Source: Chitinispirillales bacterium (lineage in GTDB: Bacteria; Fibrobacterota; Chitinivibrionia; Chitinivibrionales; Chitinivibrionaceae). Taken from it: 6,521 bases of DNA. The stretch spans positions 1 through 6,521 of the forward strand of contig JAIRUI010000110.1 of assembly GCA_031254455.1 (NCBI GenBank), written 5' to 3'. Shown one piece after another: positions 4,923 through 6,521 of the stretch. The notes under the pieces were generated by a model. It made no database searches, was not told the origin of the DNA, and saw nothing but the letters and a program-made list of their open reading frames with translations. The position numbers and the translations under genes were made by a program. Each line of letters opens with the position of its first letter. Position 1 is the stretch's first letter.

Positions 4923-6365
4923 TCAGATTTTAATCTTTTGTTTCAATACCGACACGCCCGCCTGCTTGACGTTCAGAATAAACATTCCATTGCCAAGATT
5001 ATCTGTTTTCAGTCTGGTGGCATTTACGCCGTGTGTTGCGTTTATGTTTACATTGCCTACAAGACGTCCCTGAATGTTGTAAAGTTCGGCGACGTATTCT
5101 CCCGCTTTCAGATTTACGTTTATCTGTCCGTTCTCTATACCGGCAAAGGAAATTGAAACTATTTTGTTCGCCGCAACTCTGTTCATAATATAAACTTCAC
5201 TGCCGATTGCCGCCACGTCAAAGTTTTTCCAGACATTCGTCGTCTGGTACAAACCAAGCGCTTCAGCCGAAACATACAGCTTAACATTCGACATATTTAC
5301 ATCTTTGAACGCTTCCGAAACTATTGTTTGCGGCATCGGCGCTCTATTGGTAATTTTAGTTAAACCTTCCCAGCCCCAAAAAGCGGTACTGCCAATTTCG
5401 GTAACGGATGCGGGAATATCAAGTTCTTTAATATTACGGCACCACAAAAAAGTATTGCCAGGTATATTTGTTACTCCGTCCCCTATATTAAGTTGTGTTA
5501 AATTGTAAGAGCCCTTAAATAACCCTTCGTCAGTCCGCTCCTCGTAGTCGTCATAAGTATAATCGGCGTTAATACAGTTGTAATTAAACGAAGTCAAATT
5601 ATTGCAATAATAAAATGCGCCGACGCCGATTGAAGGTACGTTTGCACCCAAAGTCACACTGCTGAATCCGCAGCGACCGAAAGCTTCCATACCTATTGTT
5701 GCATTAGGAACGGTTAATGTTCCGGTTAATTTGCCGCAAGAAAAAAATGCGCCGGCGTAGATTTGGCTGACCGATTCGGGAATGATTAAATCTCCCGCTA
5801 GTCTTTTGCAGCCGTTAAACGCCAATTTACCTATAGTCTCCACAGAGCTGCCCAAGGTAAGTTTAGTCAACAGACTGCATGCGGTAAAAGCGTTGTCGTC
5901 TATTAATGTAACGGAATTTGGAATAATAAGTTCTCCTGCTAAAAAGTCGCAATTGTTGAAAGCCATTCTGCCGATTGTTTCGACGGAGTTTGGAAGAATT
6001 AATCCTTCAATAAACCTGCAATTATAGAAAGCGCTTGCGCCGATTGACTTAACCGACTTTCCGATATTCACAACAAATGTATATGAATGTTCGTAAAAAG
6101 CGGCGCTGCCGATGGAAGTTACCTCGTCTCCTATTTCTATTACGGCAATTTGTGTTTTATACTGCGCCCATGGGGCTGCATGAGAACCAGTTTCGCCGTA
6201 ATTTGGCATATCTCCCTCTCCAGTAATGGTAAGTACGCTGTTTTGAATTTGCCACGTAAGCGGACCGGCTTGGAAAGGTCCGATTTTTGAATTTTGCCCG
6301 AACACACAAATTACGGCGACGGCAAGAATCGCCGCTGTTTTTAGAAACAGTTGCTTGTTTTGCAT
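4923..6365 (-). CDS. Secreted BspA-type leucine-rich-repeat protein with C-terminal T9SS-like sorting domain
   Basis: This is probably a cell-surface or secreted adhesion or binding protein; the ligand is unknown. The 480 residues begin with a signal peptide (MQNKQLFLKT, hydrophobic to about residue 22, cleavage near VFG/Q). About ten LRR_5 (BspA / Treponema-type) repeats follow between residues 74 and 345, with the recurring pattern 'IP.SV..IG..AF..C..L'. After a connector (about 346-400), residues 403-480 form a beta-rich module like the T9SS type A sorting domain (YNIQGRLVG, then GNGMFILNVKQAG) with the basic end KQKIKI. The start at 6365 is supported by AGGAAG 5 nt upstream and by the signal peptide. 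Upstream, however, the same frame has no stop codon through the heptamer repeat to the window edge, so an N-terminal extension cannot be formally excluded. The gene converges on the NFU gene. No enzyme motif is seen. Confidence 0.88.
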   Translation of the reverse strand: MQNKQLFLKTAAILAVAVICVFGQNSKIGPFQAGPLTWQIQNSVLTITGEGDMPNYGETGSHAAPWAQYKTQIAVIEIGDEVTSIGSAAFYEHSYTFVVNIGKSVKSIGASAFYNCRFIEGLILPNSVETIGRMAFNNCDFLAGELIIPNSVTLIDDNAFTACSLLTKLTLGSSVETIGKLAFNGCKRLAGDLIIPESVSQIYAGAFFSCGKLTGTLTVPNATIGMEAFGRCGFSSVTLGANVPSIGVGAFYYCNNLTSFNYNCINADYTYDDYEERTDEGLFKGSYNLTQLNIGDGVTNIPGNTFLWCRNIKELDIPASVTEIGSTAFWGWEGLTKITNRAPMPQTIVSEAFKDVNMSNVKLYVSAEALGLYQTTNVWKNFDVAAIGSEVYIMNRVAANKIVSISFAGIENGQINVNLKAGEYVAELYNIQGRLVGNVNINATHGVNATRLKTDNLGNGMFILNVKQAGVSVLKQKIKI

Positions 6366-6403
6366 AGAAACTTCCTTTGTTTTTATTATTTTGAAATCAT
6401 GTA

Positions 6404-6521
6404 ACCGAAGACCGAAGACCGAAGACCGAAGACCGAAGACCGAAGACCGAAGACCGAAGACCGAAGACCGAAGACCGAAGACCGAAGACCGAAGACCGAA
6501 GACCGAAGACCGAAGACCGAA
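6404..6521. repeat. Pure 7-bp tandem repeat (ACCGAAG), nearly 17 copies
   Basis: From 6404 the DNA consists only of ACCGAAG: 16 complete copies and 6 bases of a seventeenth, cut off by the window edge, with no mismatch. The array is more GC-rich than its surroundings (4 of 7) and begins 38 bp before the start codon of the LRR gene on the other strand. It occupies the place where the -35 box or upstream activator sites of that gene would lie. Since 7 is not a multiple of 3 and no stop codon arises, all six frames are open through it. The plus frames would repeat TEDRRPK and the minus frames LRSSVFG, but a coding role has no support. Confidence 0.97.

Noticed and set aside
5782..6027. Plus-strand open frames opposite the LRR repeats (also 4938-5156, 5305-5508)
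   Set aside because: Their repetitive products mirror the LRR coding periodicity on the other strand; no ribosome sites or motifs.
6404..6521. CRISPR array or coding repeat
   Set aside because: The unit is 7 bp with no spacers, so it is not CRISPR. The plus strand has ATG directly followed by TAA at 6399-6404 and no start leading into the array.

Overview
The window suggests a Gram-negative bacterium of the Fibrobacterota or a relative. It is AT-rich. Two secreted proteins carry a beta-rich module resembling the type IX secretion (Por) sorting domain, and there is a probable outer-membrane beta-barrel. Most genes have a clear Shine-Dalgarno (AGGAG, AGGGAG or AGGAAG) about 5 nt before the start, which argues against typical Bacteroidota, the other main T9SS-bearing group. 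The phylum call is inference; no rRNA or other phylogenetic marker is present.

Layout. Positions 1-137 hold no gene but contain a good sigma70-type promoter pointing off the left edge. Positions 138-2389 (minus strand) are a two-gene operon: a chitin-deacetylase-like CE4 enzyme, then a probable outer-membrane barrel protein, joined by an ATGA stop/start overlap. Positions 2390-2514 form a divergent control region with a 12-bp perfect palindrome inside the -35/-10 spacer of the best deacetylase promoter. Positions 2515-4611 (plus) encode a 698-residue secreted GH19 chitinase with a CBM5/12-like chitin-binding module and an unexpected internal sorting-like domain. An 18-nt gap then leads to a small NFU iron-sulfur carrier (4630-4860). 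A strong hairpin (4876-4905) separates this unit from a convergent gene (4923-6365, minus) for a secreted BspA-type leucine-rich-repeat protein with a C-terminal sorting domain. From 6404 to the right edge the DNA is a pure 7-bp tandem repeat of almost 17 copies.

How the genes may work together. Chitinase, deacetylase and barrel protein look like a small chitin-use locus. The exported chitinase would bind and cut chitin, the barrel could admit oligosaccharides, and the deacetylase, which has no signal peptide, would act on them inside the cell. The shared palindrome offers a single control point for both divergent units. The roles of the barrel and of the palindrome are inference. The NFU protein is a housekeeping iron-sulfur factor that happens to lie downstream of the chitinase.

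The most notable points are the domain order of the chitinase (sorting-like domain in the middle, plant-like GH19 at the C-terminus), the nine-G tract at that junction, the animal-like deacetylase without a signal peptide, and the heptamer array just upstream of the LRR gene. I see no mobile element, CRISPR array or RNA gene.
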